DNA of 18,827 nucleotides from contig CAZWVR010000042.1 in the NCBI GenBank assembly GCA_964637235.1, positions 1 through 18,827 on the forward strand. Reading direction: 5' to 3'. Source of the DNA: CAZWVR01 sp964637235 (GTDB lineage: Bacteria > Bacteroidota > Bacteroidia > Bacteroidales > S143-33). A program made the translations under genes and the position numbers. This document shows, piece by piece, positions 7,674-15,055 of the stretch (the stretch's first letter is position 1; every line of letters starts with the position of its first letter). Below the pieces are notes generated by a model. It was given only the letters and a program-made list of their open reading frames with translations, was not told the DNA's origin and made no database searches.

Positions 7674-7732
7674 ATATAGTATTTAGTCATTTTTTTGTCA
7701 TCAAAAATATAAAAAAAATCCTAAAAAAAAAA

Positions 7733-8278
7733 TTAGTTTTTATTTACTTCAACTTTTATTGCAAAAAAATTGAAATTGTCATTAATTTTTTTATAAAAAA
7801 TATCCAGAGGTTGTTTTACTGTCAGAGCTACCATAATTAAGCCTATATGAGCGTTTCCATTTGTACCTGGTATTAAATTTCTCTGTTGACGTTTCAACTT
7901 TCTCAGTTCTTCTCTACTCATATTATTTATAATTTGTGTTTTGTGTTTTAGGACTTCGAAAGCTTTGTTATTTATTAGATTCCCTATTATAAATCCCAGA
8001 GTTTCAGGAGTTTCAAAGAATAATAAGCCTCCTGCTCCAATATTTTTGTTATTGACTTCTTTTTTTTCATCTGAATAGAAACCTACATTTTGTGCTAATT
8101 CGATAAATACATAAGTTAATTTTCTTTGTGCTATAAAATATTTTTTAGTAATGGTGTTTAATTTTGGAATTAAATTTTTGACTATTATATCTCTGTCAAA
8201 AGCGCCAAAATATTTATCTATTACAACGACTTTGTTTCCTAAGAATGATTTTAATATGTTTTCTTTATCTAAGTTCAC
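7733..8278 (-). CDS. SiaB-family protein kinase (DUF6272)
   Basis: This 181-residue protein resembles SiaB, a small kinase with a GHKL/anti-sigma-factor-like fold that phosphorylates SiaC. The N-box-like FIELAQNVGFYSDEK at 58-72 contains the Glu60 and Asn64 expected to hold Mg-ATP. The GAGGLLFFET strand (81-90) and the NAHIGLIMVALTVKQPLDI block near 142-160, followed by a final FFAIKVEV strand, match the family layout. The start is GTG at 8278; an in-frame TAA lies two codons upstream and no ATG occurs before the N-box, so GTG is well supported. A weak start may keep kinase levels below those of SiaC. It sits 16 bp after queG. No SiaA-type PP2C phosphatase is found in the window, so how SiaC is dephosphorylated is open. 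Confidence 0.82.
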   Translation of the reverse strand: MNLDKENILKSFLGNKVVVIDKYFGAFDRDIIVKNLIPKLNTITKKYFIAQRKLTYVFIELAQNVGFYSDEKKEVNNKNIGAGGLLFFETPETLGFIIGNLINNKAFEVLKHKTQIINNMSREELRKLKRQQRNLIPGTNGNAHIGLIMVALTVKQPLDIFYKKINDNFNFFAIKVEVNKN

Positions 8279-8294
8279 TTTTTAATTGTTGAAA

Positions 8295-9239
8295 TTAATT
8301 AGCAAACTTTTTGCCATTTTTTAGGAACATAATATTATGCATAATTCCGGAATATTTTCTTCTTTTGAGAGGAGAATTTTTAAATAGGTAGTTGAATTGT
8401 TGTTTTGTTAGATTTTCCCAGTCTTCTGCTTTCATAGTGAGCAAATCTGGTTTAGGCTCAAATTCGGATATTTTAGTAGGTTTTTGTCTGGAATTCCAAG
8501 GGCAAACGTCTTGACAAATATCGCAGCCAAATATCCATTGTTTATATTTCCCGCGGAATTGGTTAGGGATAGGAGGTTTTCGTTCTATTGTAAGATTAGA
8601 GATACATTTGCGAGCATCTATTACATAAGGTTTTATAATTGCTTTCGTAGGACAAGCCTCTATGCAACGTGTGCAAGTTCCGCAAAGTGAGGTTATTTCT
8701 GATTTTCTATGTTCATATTCCAGTTCGATGTTCACAAAGAGTTCACCGATAAAAAAGTAAGATCCTTTTTTGGTTAGTAATAGGGAGTTTTTACCTATCC
8801 AGCCCAGCCCAGCTTGTTTAGCCAAAGCTCTTTCTAAAATAGGAGCTGAATCTGTAAATGCTCTACCTTTGACCTCTGTAATTTCTGTATTTATATATTC
8901 AAGCAATTGACGCAGTCTTTTTTTTATAACAAAATGATAGTCAGTACCATATGCATATTTAGATATTAGATATTTGCTATTCTTAGATAATTGTTTTTCA
9001 GGATAGTAATTGAGCAGTACTACTATGATACTTTTTACTTCCTCGAAAAGTAGAGCAGGATTAAGTCGTTTATCTTTATTACGTTCCATATACTTCATTT
9101 GGTCGTGATAGCCCATAGAGAGCCATTTATTAAATCTTTGAGCTTCTTCTTTTAGGATTTGAGGTTTTATTATACCGCAGTCGTCAAATAGTTCTTTACA
9201 TTTTACTTTTATTAGGCGGGTTTTTTCTGCGATATTCAT
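8295..9239 (-). CDS. queG: Epoxyqueuosine reductase QueG
   Basis: QueG performs the last step of queuosine synthesis, reducing epoxyqueuosine at tRNA wobble position 34. It is cobalamin-dependent and carries two 4Fe-4S clusters. The 314-residue protein has the substrate and cobalamin region with TDSAPILERALA at 129-140 (Asp130 is the likely proton donor), AGLGWIGKNSLL at 143-154, and then the ferredoxin-like cysteines: C186, C189, C192, C196 and, in the second set, C239, C242, C246, with C212 between. It lacks the C-terminal HEAT-repeat domain seen in longer homologues, which is normal for shorter family members. It lies in the middle of the seven-gene run, 27 bp after an exported protein and 16 bp before the SiaB-type kinase. 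No other queuosine genes are in view. Confidence 0.96.
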   Translation of the reverse strand: MNIAEKTRLIKVKCKELFDDCGIIKPQILKEEAQRFNKWLSMGYHDQMKYMERNKDKRLNPALLFEEVKSIIVVLLNYYPEKQLSKNSKYLISKYAYGTDYHFVIKKRLRQLLEYINTEITEVKGRAFTDSAPILERALAKQAGLGWIGKNSLLLTKKGSYFFIGELFVNIELEYEHRKSEITSLCGTCTRCIEACPTKAIIKPYVIDARKCISNLTIERKPPIPNQFRGKYKQWIFGCDICQDVCPWNSRQKPTKISEFEPKPDLLTMKAEDWENLTKQQFNYLFKNSPLKRRKYSGIMHNIMFLKNGKKFAN

Positions 9240-9266
9240 TTGCGTATAGGTATGAACTAATATGAA

Positions 9267-9914
9267 TTATTTACGACATTTTTTTCCATTTTCGTCGTAG
9301 TATAAATATTGCCCCCAGCCTAAATCAATATAGCACATTACACAGTTCTTTTTGAATAACATTTGACAGGCTTCTAAGCGACCTCCTTTTGTACCGATTT
9401 TTATTACTTTAAATTTTTCTAAATCTGCGATATACCAGTCATCAGCATCTGAGATGAATACTTTTTGGGGATTTTTGAAAGGGATTATTTCTGCATAAGA
9501 GGCATATAAAGGGTAATTTGTACTATATACAAATTTTTTTAAGAAATTTTTTTGTTCCTGAGTTATTGGTACTTGTGTTCGGAGCCAACCTTCTCGTTTA
9601 CCTATTGAAATGTACAAGTATTCGTAGTTTTTTGTAAATAAATAGGCTTGATAATGCACAATTGTATCGGAAGTGAAAATTATTTTTTTAGCGGTAGAAA
9701 GATATACACTATCGATAGCATTACATTTTTTTAGCAAATAGCAGTCAATGCCATCATCAAAAAAGTATAAAGATACGTCATTGAAGTAATAAGTACCGGC
9801 TGTTATATGCATTGAATGTCGGAATTTTACGTGTTTTGACAGAAATTTCTTTTGTGAAAATCCTATGCTACTTATTAGCATAAATGTTAACAGAAGTAAG
9901 ATTTTATTTTTCAT
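9267..9914 (-). CDS. Exported protein of unknown function with six cysteines
   Basis: I do not recognise a family. The 215-residue protein opens with a standard Sec signal peptide (MKNK, then a hydrophobic core, likely cleaved after FSQ at about 19-21). The N-terminal part is probably beta-rich, with several short strands ending in aromatic residues. After the signal there are six cysteines (C58, C64, C183, C191, C194, C213). Four of these cluster in the last 35 residues around CQMLF and CVMCYIDLGWGQYLYYDENG, which suggests disulfides or metal binding outside the cytoplasm. It lies 15 bp after a one-helix membrane protein and 27 bp before queG. No lipobox is present, so it is not a lipoprotein by sequence. 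Confidence 0.7.
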   Translation of the reverse strand: MKNKILLLLTFMLISSIGFSQKKFLSKHVKFRHSMHITAGTYYFNDVSLYFFDDGIDCYLLKKCNAIDSVYLSTAKKIIFTSDTIVHYQAYLFTKNYEYLYISIGKREGWLRTQVPITQEQKNFLKKFVYSTNYPLYASYAEIIPFKNPQKVFISDADDWYIADLEKFKVIKIGTKGGRLEACQMLFKKNCVMCYIDLGWGQYLYYDENGKKCRK

Positions 9915-9929
9915 ATGTTGTTTTTTTGA

Positions 9930-10397
9930 TTAAGTTTCAGAAAGAAAAAGATAACGTTTTGATAAATCTGCATCTATGGAATATCTTACGAGTTGTTCTA
10001 CTTTATTTTTAATTTCGTCATAATTATTTTTAGATTTCAATAATGTTTCGGTCAGCACTGCCAGTTCGGCAAATGTTTTATATTCAGTAGATAATATATT
10101 TACATCTGTTTTTTTTGTGTTTATAAAATTTACCAATGCTTCTATATGTGGTTTTACTATTAAAAATAGTTCATTTTTTAGTTTATTGAACTTTTGGCTG
10201 TCGATTTTATTGTCAATGATGTAATTACCTATTTTATTTTCTAAATATGTCTGATAGTTTAATTCCATTTCTTTTAATATTCGTTTAAGTGTTTCTGTGG
10301 CTAATTTTTTCTCTTTATTAGTTTTTATTAGCCAATATATCATAAAAAGTATTCCGAGGATTAAAGCGATAATCAACAGAATTCTTATTAAGAGCAT
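9930..10397 (-). CDS. Small membrane-anchored protein of unknown function
   Basis: From ATG 10397 the protein is 155 residues. One transmembrane helix (about 4-24) is followed by a lysine-rich TNKEKK stretch and about 125 residues that look mostly alpha-helical, perhaps coiled-coil in part. The positive charges directly after the helix suggest the C-terminal part is cytoplasmic. A longer reading from TTG at 10403 is possible, but the ATG two codons later fits the -7 box just upstream better. It is the first gene of the seven-gene run, and a promoter is visible before it. No family is recognised. Confidence 0.65.
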   Translation of the reverse strand: MLLIRILLIIALILGILFMIYWLIKTNKEKKLATETLKRILKEMELNYQTYLENKIGNYIIDNKIDSQKFNKLKNELFLIVKPHIEALVNFINTKKTDVNILSTEYKTFAELAVLTETLLKSKNNYDEIKNKVEQLVRYSIDADLSKRYLFLSET

Positions 10398-10412
10398 TGG
10401 CAATCTTTTCTA

Positions 10413-10442
10413 CAAAGATAGACAATTTTTAGAAGTTTACAA
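10413..10442 (-). promoter_or_regulatory. Bacteroidota-type promoter heading the queG-siaB-siaC gene run
   Basis: On the minus strand TATCTTTG (10420 to 10413) is an exact TAnnTTTG -7 box, and TTG (10442 to 10440) stands 19 bases upstream as the -33 element. The start codon at 10397 would follow after a leader of only about 10 bases. This is the best-formed promoter in the window. Confidence 0.6.
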
Positions 10443-10522
10443 TCATATTCTTGTAATTGATAAAAAAAATTTTATTTATTCAGTATTTTTTTCTATTTTA
10501 CTCACAAATAAATTATGAGAGT

Positions 10523-11155
10523 ATGTCGTATAAAGCATTTACTTCACGGAGTTTTAAAATTAATTTAGTAAATTTAATCAAAGAGATAGAAAATAGCTCT
10601 TTGGTAGAAATAGTTGTAATATCTAAACCCAAAAGTTATCATTATAATGACAATTATTTATGGGCGTCGTTCGGGGTGATGGCAGTAGCTTTTACTTTTA
10701 TGATGTTTGCGCCGATTATAATCAATATGTATTTGATTTATATATATACGATGTTGAGTTTTATAGGGACTTATCTTTTATTGCATATTTTCCCATTTTT
10801 GGGGCGGTTATTTATATCGAAGTCTAAAATGGCAAGGAACGTGGATATATATGGGAGAGCGATTTTTCAGAAAGCAGGTATTAGATATACACAAGAGAGA
10901 ATAGGAGTGCTATTTTATATTTCATATTTTGAAAAAATGGTATATGTAATCCCGGATAGAGGGGCATTTATGCGTTTACCGGAGGATTTATGGGCTCAAA
11001 TTAGTAAAGATATGAATAGTATTTTTCATTCAGCTTTTCCTGCATCTGCATTTTTGAAAAAATTAGAGGGCTTAAAAGAAATTTTTGCTAAATATATTCC
11101 ACCAATAGAGAATGATATTAATGAACTTCCGGATAAAATAAATGTGAATTTATAA
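10523..11155 (+). CDS. TPM-domain membrane protein (TLP18.3/Psb32-like, split by two membrane helices)
   Basis: The 210-residue protein from ATG 10523 has a first strand, SLVEIVVISKPKS (26-38), then two membrane helices (about 46-66 and 69-94). The rest of a TPM-like domain follows: RIGVLFYISYFEKMVYVIPDRG at 126-147, then a helical segment (DLWAQISKDMN) and a charged tail. That block closely resembles the VLIYISLLERRVEVVADRG-type core of predicted membrane proteins with TPM domains, often found with LemA or YgcG genes. TPM domains are associated with membrane-protein maintenance in chloroplasts; the bacterial role is not well defined. A longer reading starts at TTG 10457 but adds only an unlikely leader. 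The stop lies 10 bp before the Tim44-like gene, so the two are probably co-transcribed. I see no clear -7 box upstream. Confidence 0.72.
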   Translation: MSYKAFTSRSFKINLVNLIKEIENSSLVEIVVISKPKSYHYNDNYLWASFGVMAVAFTFMMFAPIIINMYLIYIYTMLSFIGTYLLLHIFPFLGRLFISKSKMARNVDIYGRAIFQKAGIRYTQERIGVLFYISYFEKMVYVIPDRGAFMRLPEDLWAQISKDMNSIFHSAFPASAFLKKLEGLKEIFAKYIPPIENDINELPDKINVNL

Positions 11156-11165
11156 AATTTTGATT

Positions 11166-12656
11166 ATGAAAAAGTTATTTAAATATTTTGCAATTTTGTT
11201 TTTCTTTATAGGCTTGATATTCACTTCATATATGCTTTTAGGGAGACCAGGAGGTGGTCATTCTTATTCAGGAGGTAGTTATGGAGACGGAGGAGGTGGT
11301 GATGGCAGCGGGCTGGCTTCGTTAATTGTCTGGGTATTTTTTGATTTATTACCACCGGAGGTTTCTATTCCTCTTTTGATATTATTGTTTATAGGCTATA
11401 AAATTTATGAGAAAAAACATAAATATGATACTTCTCATATACTTTCATCGCCCAGTTATGAAAATATTATTGAAGATTTAAAACATAAAAGTGCGGTTAT
11501 TAACCAAATTAAAAATCTTGATCCTAATTTTTCTAGGATAATATTTTTGGATTTTGTTCATCTTTTATATACTAAATACTATGCATTGGTAGGAAATCCC
11601 ACGCAGAGAAAAACATTAATACCTTTTTTTGCTAATTCTGAATTACTAAAAAAGCAGGCACTTATAAATGGAAAAATTAGCGAGGTTGTAGTAGGTTCAT
11701 TAGATATAAAAGAAGCGCAGATAACTGATACAAATTTAATTTTGACAGTACAAATTAACGCTAATTATACTTTAACAGTAAAAGATAAAAGCACAAGATA
11801 TATTGTTAAAGAACGCTGGAAATTAAGTAGAGATAAAAATTTACTTTCACCTGAGCCAGAAAAAATGCAAACATTGAGATGTCCTAAGTGTGGAGCTCCT
11901 GCTGATTTTAATGACGCAGGATATTGCAATAGCTGTGGAGAACTAATAGTCCCGGGTAAACATCAATGGAGTGTACTGAATATTGCCGTAATACAAGTAG
12001 AAACGTTGAGAACTACATTTTTAACAGGCTATTCATATGAAAGAGGAACAGAACTTCCTACTATTTTTGACCCGAATTTGCAGGAAAATATACAAATTTT
12101 TGCCAGAGCTCATAATGTGAATTTTTCAGAATATTGGCAAAAATTTGAAAATAAGGTAGTTAGACCATATTTTTTTGAAATTTATAAACATTGGAGTCAA
12201 CTTAAATGGAATAAAGTCAGACATCTATTAACAGATAGACTTTGGGAGGCTTTTAATTTTTGGATTGAAGCCTATAAACAAGCAGGTTTACAGAATAAAT
12301 TAGATGATACTCAAATAGAAAAAGTTATATTAACAAAGTTGGAAATAGATAAATTTTACGAAGCTTTTACTGTACGAATTTTTGCTAAAAGTAAAGATTA
12401 CATTGTAAATAAGCAGGGTAAAGTAATAGCTGGATATAACAGGGCATATCGGTATTTTTCAGAATATTGGACTTTTATACGTAGGGCTGGTGTGGAAAAT
12501 GATGATTATGATATGAAAACTTGTCCTAATTGTGGAGCGCCAGCTGATAAAATAGGTCAAAGCGGTATTTGTGAATATTGCGGCGCAAAGATTACAACAG
12601 GTGAATTCTCTTGGGTTCTTGCAATAATTACACAAGATGAAGAATATACTGGATAA
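11166..12656 (+). CDS. Membrane protein with two Tim44-like domains, each followed by a zinc ribbon
   Basis: From ATG 11166 the protein has 496 residues. An N-terminal membrane helix (about 6-25) is followed by a Gly-rich linker at 27-50, with GGG and GDGGGGDGSG runs, and a second helix (about 52-80). Two repeated units follow. Unit one covers about 120-275: a Tim44-like domain with FLDFVHLLYTKYYALVGNP and IVKERWKL, then a zinc ribbon with C239, C242, C254, C257. Unit two covers about 305-490: EYWQKFENKVVRPYFFEIYKHW and FSEYWTFIRR, then C453, C456, C469, C472. Both ribbons begin CPxCGAPAD and are followed by G(K/E)xxW, so the whole unit, not only the ribbon, looks duplicated. Tim44 domains bind membranes or translocation partners in mitochondria; in bacteria they occur in uncharacterised membrane proteins. 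The TTG at 11160 is a less likely start. Confidence 0.8.
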   Translation: MKKLFKYFAILFFFIGLIFTSYMLLGRPGGGHSYSGGSYGDGGGGDGSGLASLIVWVFFDLLPPEVSIPLLILLFIGYKIYEKKHKYDTSHILSSPSYENIIEDLKHKSAVINQIKNLDPNFSRIIFLDFVHLLYTKYYALVGNPTQRKTLIPFFANSELLKKQALINGKISEVVVGSLDIKEAQITDTNLILTVQINANYTLTVKDKSTRYIVKERWKLSRDKNLLSPEPEKMQTLRCPKCGAPADFNDAGYCNSCGELIVPGKHQWSVLNIAVIQVETLRTTFLTGYSYERGTELPTIFDPNLQENIQIFARAHNVNFSEYWQKFENKVVRPYFFEIYKHWSQLKWNKVRHLLTDRLWEAFNFWIEAYKQAGLQNKLDDTQIEKVILTKLEIDKFYEAFTVRIFAKSKDYIVNKQGKVIAGYNRAYRYFSEYWTFIRRAGVENDDYDMKTCPNCGAPADKIGQSGICEYCGAKITTGEFSWVLAIITQDEEYTG

Positions 12657-12728
12657 TGATTAACTGCTGCTATTATTACTGTATTTTTAGGCTTAGATGG
12701 GAGTAAGACATAAAACAACTAATTTATT

Positions 12729-13388
12729 TTAAAAAAAGTATTTATCCCACCATTGTATTCGCCGTTTTTTCTTAAAATAATATGCTTTTTGCATATAGTT
12801 GTATAGATATTTATAAATGAGAATAGATAAGGCTCCGATAATAATTCCCCATATTGCACCTGAGAGTACATCAAGAGGATAATGAACTCCTAAATATATG
12901 CGAGAATAAGATATTAAAAGTCCCCAGAATATAAGACTAATTGTTATTATTTTATTTCGGAAAAAGTATGATAGAAAAGTGATAATCATAAAAGCATTTG
13001 CAGCGTGAGTAGAAATAAAGCCATATTTACCGCCGCAGTGTTTACCTACTGTATGTACAAGATCTATTAGTTGAGGATTATGACAGGGTCGTAATCTGCG
13101 TATAGTCTCTTTAAACAGATGTACAGAAGTAAAATCCGTTATGCCTATACCTATAATAAGAATAAGTATAGGTAGCCAGAAAAATTTTTTTTCTTTCATT
13201 ATTATGCCAACGAGGAACAATAAATATAAAAATATCCAGATATACGGATTGCTAACTAAATACATAAAAATATCTAAGTTCGGATTGTTATATCCGTTTA
13301 TTTTCAAAAATAGTTTTATATCAAACGATATAATTTTGTCTAAGTTAATGAATAATTCTATAAATAAGTTCTTTAAGTAATTGACCAT
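12729..13388 (-). CDS. PAP2-family membrane phosphatase
   Basis: This integral-membrane phosphatase of the PAP2 superfamily probably acts on undecaprenyl pyrophosphate or phosphatidic-acid-like lipids at the outer face of the membrane. Numbering from ATG 13388 (219 residues), the three signature motifs are intact: KETIRRLRP at 93-101, STHA at 126-129 (the PSGH motif) and SRIYLGVHYPLD at 162-173. Two cysteines (C102, C118) flank the loop, as is common in Bacteroidota members. There are about five to six membrane helices and a basic, aromatic tail (KKKRRIQWWDKYFF). An ATG at 13403 would add five residues. Either start overlaps the end of holA by 44 or 59 bp, so translation is probably coupled. 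The natural substrate cannot be decided from sequence. Confidence 0.9.
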   Translation of the reverse strand: MVNYLKNLFIELFINLDKIISFDIKLFLKINGYNNPNLDIFMYLVSNPYIWIFLYLLFLVGIIMKEKKFFWLPILILIIGIGITDFTSVHLFKETIRRLRPCHNPQLIDLVHTVGKHCGGKYGFISTHAANAFMIITFLSYFFRNKIITISLIFWGLLISYSRIYLGVHYPLDVLSGAIWGIIIGALSILIYKYLYNYMQKAYYFKKKRRIQWWDKYFF

Positions 13389-14349
13389 CACTTGTAGATA
13401 CATTGTTAACCTTTTTTGCTTTTAAATCATATTCTCTTAAAATAGAGATAATTTTTATTAGTTTAGACATAGAATACCTTCGGGCGGCATTTATATATTC
13501 AGATACAAAAAACGGGTGAACATTCAAAAGTTGTGCTAAGTAATTTTTTGATTTATTTGTAGAGGCATTTACTTTCATCAATTTAGTAAAATAGTAATAT
13601 AGTGAGGTAATCGTACGAACAAAAGGGTTATTTTTAGGATTAGCTGCGAAGTGTTCTGCTATTTTATAAGCTTTTATAGCATTTTTTTCGCCCAAAGCTT
13701 TTTGTAGTTCAAAAATGTTATAATCTTTACTTATGCCGATATTTTCTGAGATAATTTCTTTTGTAATTATAGAACCTTCTGGGTATAGGATAAAGAGTTT
13801 TTCCAGTTCATTTGCTATTTTTGATAAATCGTTTCCTAAATATTCTGTTAATAGGGCAGTAGCTTGCCACTCAATAGAGTAATTATGTTCTTGGACAAAA
13901 TTGTTAATCCACGTAGGGATTTGATTTTCGTATAATTTTTTTGCTTCCAGGACAGCTCCTCCGATTTTTTCTATATTTTTAATAAGTTTTGTTCGTTTAT
14001 CTAAGGATTTATATTTATGTTCAATGACTAAAATAGTTGTATTGTTTGGTTTAGTTAGATAGAAATTGAGATCTTCAATTTTTTTCAGGTGTTGTGCTTC
14101 CTTTAAAAAAACAACAAAGCGTTTCGCCATCATAGGGAAACGCTTTGCAGTATTTATTACCTCTGAAACAGAAACTTCCTTACCGAATAGAAAGACCATA
14201 TTAAAGTCTTTCAAGTTTTTCGGCAGGGCATTTTTCTCAATAAATTTAGAGATTTCGTCAATAAAATAGATTTCTTCTCCCATTAGCAGATAGACAGGTC
14301 TATATATACCTTTTTTAAGTTCGGACATTATTTGTTCAAAAGTAGCCAT
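13345..14349 (-). CDS. holA: DNA polymerase III subunit delta
   Basis: HolA opens the sliding clamp as part of the clamp-loader complex. The 334-residue protein has the expected length and layout. The N-terminal domain has YRPVYLLMGEEIYFIDEIS (16-34) and the FPMMAKRFVVFLKEA block (91-105). The middle lid domain has LTEYLGNDLSKIANELEKL (166-184), the strongest family signature. The C-terminal collar has NPKNNPFVRTITSLYYYFTKLMK and a final DGQLLKELIYRII. As in all delta subunits, no Walker A is expected or seen. The ATG overlaps the last base of the upstream HD-domain gene stop (TAATG). The PAP2 gene begins inside its 3' end. Confidence 0.93.
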   Translation of the reverse strand: MATFEQIMSELKKGIYRPVYLLMGEEIYFIDEISKFIEKNALPKNLKDFNMVFLFGKEVSVSEVINTAKRFPMMAKRFVVFLKEAQHLKKIEDLNFYLTKPNNTTILVIEHKYKSLDKRTKLIKNIEKIGGAVLEAKKLYENQIPTWINNFVQEHNYSIEWQATALLTEYLGNDLSKIANELEKLFILYPEGSIITKEIISENIGISKDYNIFELQKALGEKNAIKAYKIAEHFAANPKNNPFVRTITSLYYYFTKLMKVNASTNKSKNYLAQLLNVHPFFVSEYINAARRYSMSKLIKIISILREYDLKAKKVNNVSTSDGQLLKELIYRIIH

Positions 14350-14903
14350 TATTTATTAGGTATTAAGCGTTCTTTAAATGGTAAAAAGGTCATAAAATCT
14401 GCATGGTGTACTATATATGCTTCGGTAGATCTTTTTATTAAGTCTCCTTCTGTGGCATGTGCTGCGATTATATGACTTACTTCGGCAGGAATGCCCACCT
14501 GTTCAGCCAGCGCTACACCACTGAATGGATGCCGTAAGTATTTTCCATAATTGCCTTGAAAAATTTCTCCTTTTTCATTTTTTTCATATTCAAGTAATTT
14601 ACCTACGTCAGCTAATATTGCTCCGGCGATAAGTGTATCCATATTTATGGGTAAATCATCTCCGAAAAATTGTTTTATTTTAAGCCCGCTTTCCCGTGCA
14701 ATATGGACTACTGCACGTTTATGAGCCATGAAACTTACAGAGGTTTTTGCTTTTAATGTAAAAGGTATTTTATATAAATCATCTGCTGTAAGTTGGCTTT
14801 TGCTTAGGGCTAACTCCCAGACTTGCGCAACTTTTTCGCGCAGTTCTTTATTTTCTATCCAAAGGAGTTCTTCTCCCCATAGTTTTTTTACTCTATCAGT
14901 CAT
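14349..14903 (-). CDS. HD-domain protein with the HD doublet changed to AD
   Basis: This 184-residue protein aligns by eye with small HD-superfamily phosphohydrolases. It has AHKRAVVHIARESG (60-73, first metal His at 61), AILADVGKLLEYE (95-107), RHPFSGVALAEQVGIP (124-139), and SHIIAAHATEGD (143-154), then STEAYIVHHADF (159-170, containing His166/His167 and Asp169). In canonical members the second block reads HDVGK. Here residue 98 is Ala (codon GCT), so one metal ligand is missing while Asp99 and the remaining histidines are kept. It may still bind one metal, or the family may tolerate this change. The substrate is unknown. It shares one base with holA and begins a three-gene unit behind a likely -7 box. 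Confidence 0.82.
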   Translation of the reverse strand: MTDRVKKLWGEELLWIENKELREKVAQVWELALSKSQLTADDLYKIPFTLKAKTSVSFMAHKRAVVHIARESGLKIKQFFGDDLPINMDTLIAGAILADVGKLLEYEKNEKGEIFQGNYGKYLRHPFSGVALAEQVGIPAEVSHIIAAHATEGDLIKRSTEAYIVHHADFMTFLPFKERLIPNK

Positions 14904-14917
14904 TTTTGTTTTTTTTA

Positions 14918-14925
14918 CAAAATTA
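14918..14925 (-). promoter_or_regulatory. Probable -7 box of the HD-protein/holA/PAP2 unit
   Basis: On the minus strand, TAATTTTG (14925 to 14918) matches TAnnTTTG and would give a leader of about 10 bases before ATG 14903. No clear -33 element is seen; only a T-rich stretch lies 19 bases upstream. The rest of the 152-bp gap (14904-15055) is A/T tracts without a convincing gene. Confidence 0.4.
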
Positions 14926-15055
14926 AAAAAAAGCGAAAGAATAGAAAATTTTTTTACACTTAGTAAGAATAAAAAGCTTTTTTTATTTTTTTAGATTAAA
15001 AAGTAGTCAAAAGGTTGCTTATAAAAAGCAAAAAAATGTATATATGGTGTTAGTA

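Noticed and set aside
7702..7709. Possible internal -7 box (TATTTTTG on the minus strand) between siaB and the first siaC
   Set aside because: It lies in an A/T-tract region where chance matches are common, and there is no -33 element. It may still be real but is not supported.
5375..9239. Functional tRNA wobble-modification cluster from mnmD and queG
   Set aside because: They are on opposite strands, separated by four unrelated genes, and modify different nucleotides by separate pathways, so chance proximity is enough.
15015..15031. Possible terminator hairpin TTGCTT-ATAAA-AAGCAA after the rhomboid gene
   Set aside because: The stem is only six mostly A/T pairs and, on the minus strand, is followed by CCTTTTG rather than a clean U-tract.
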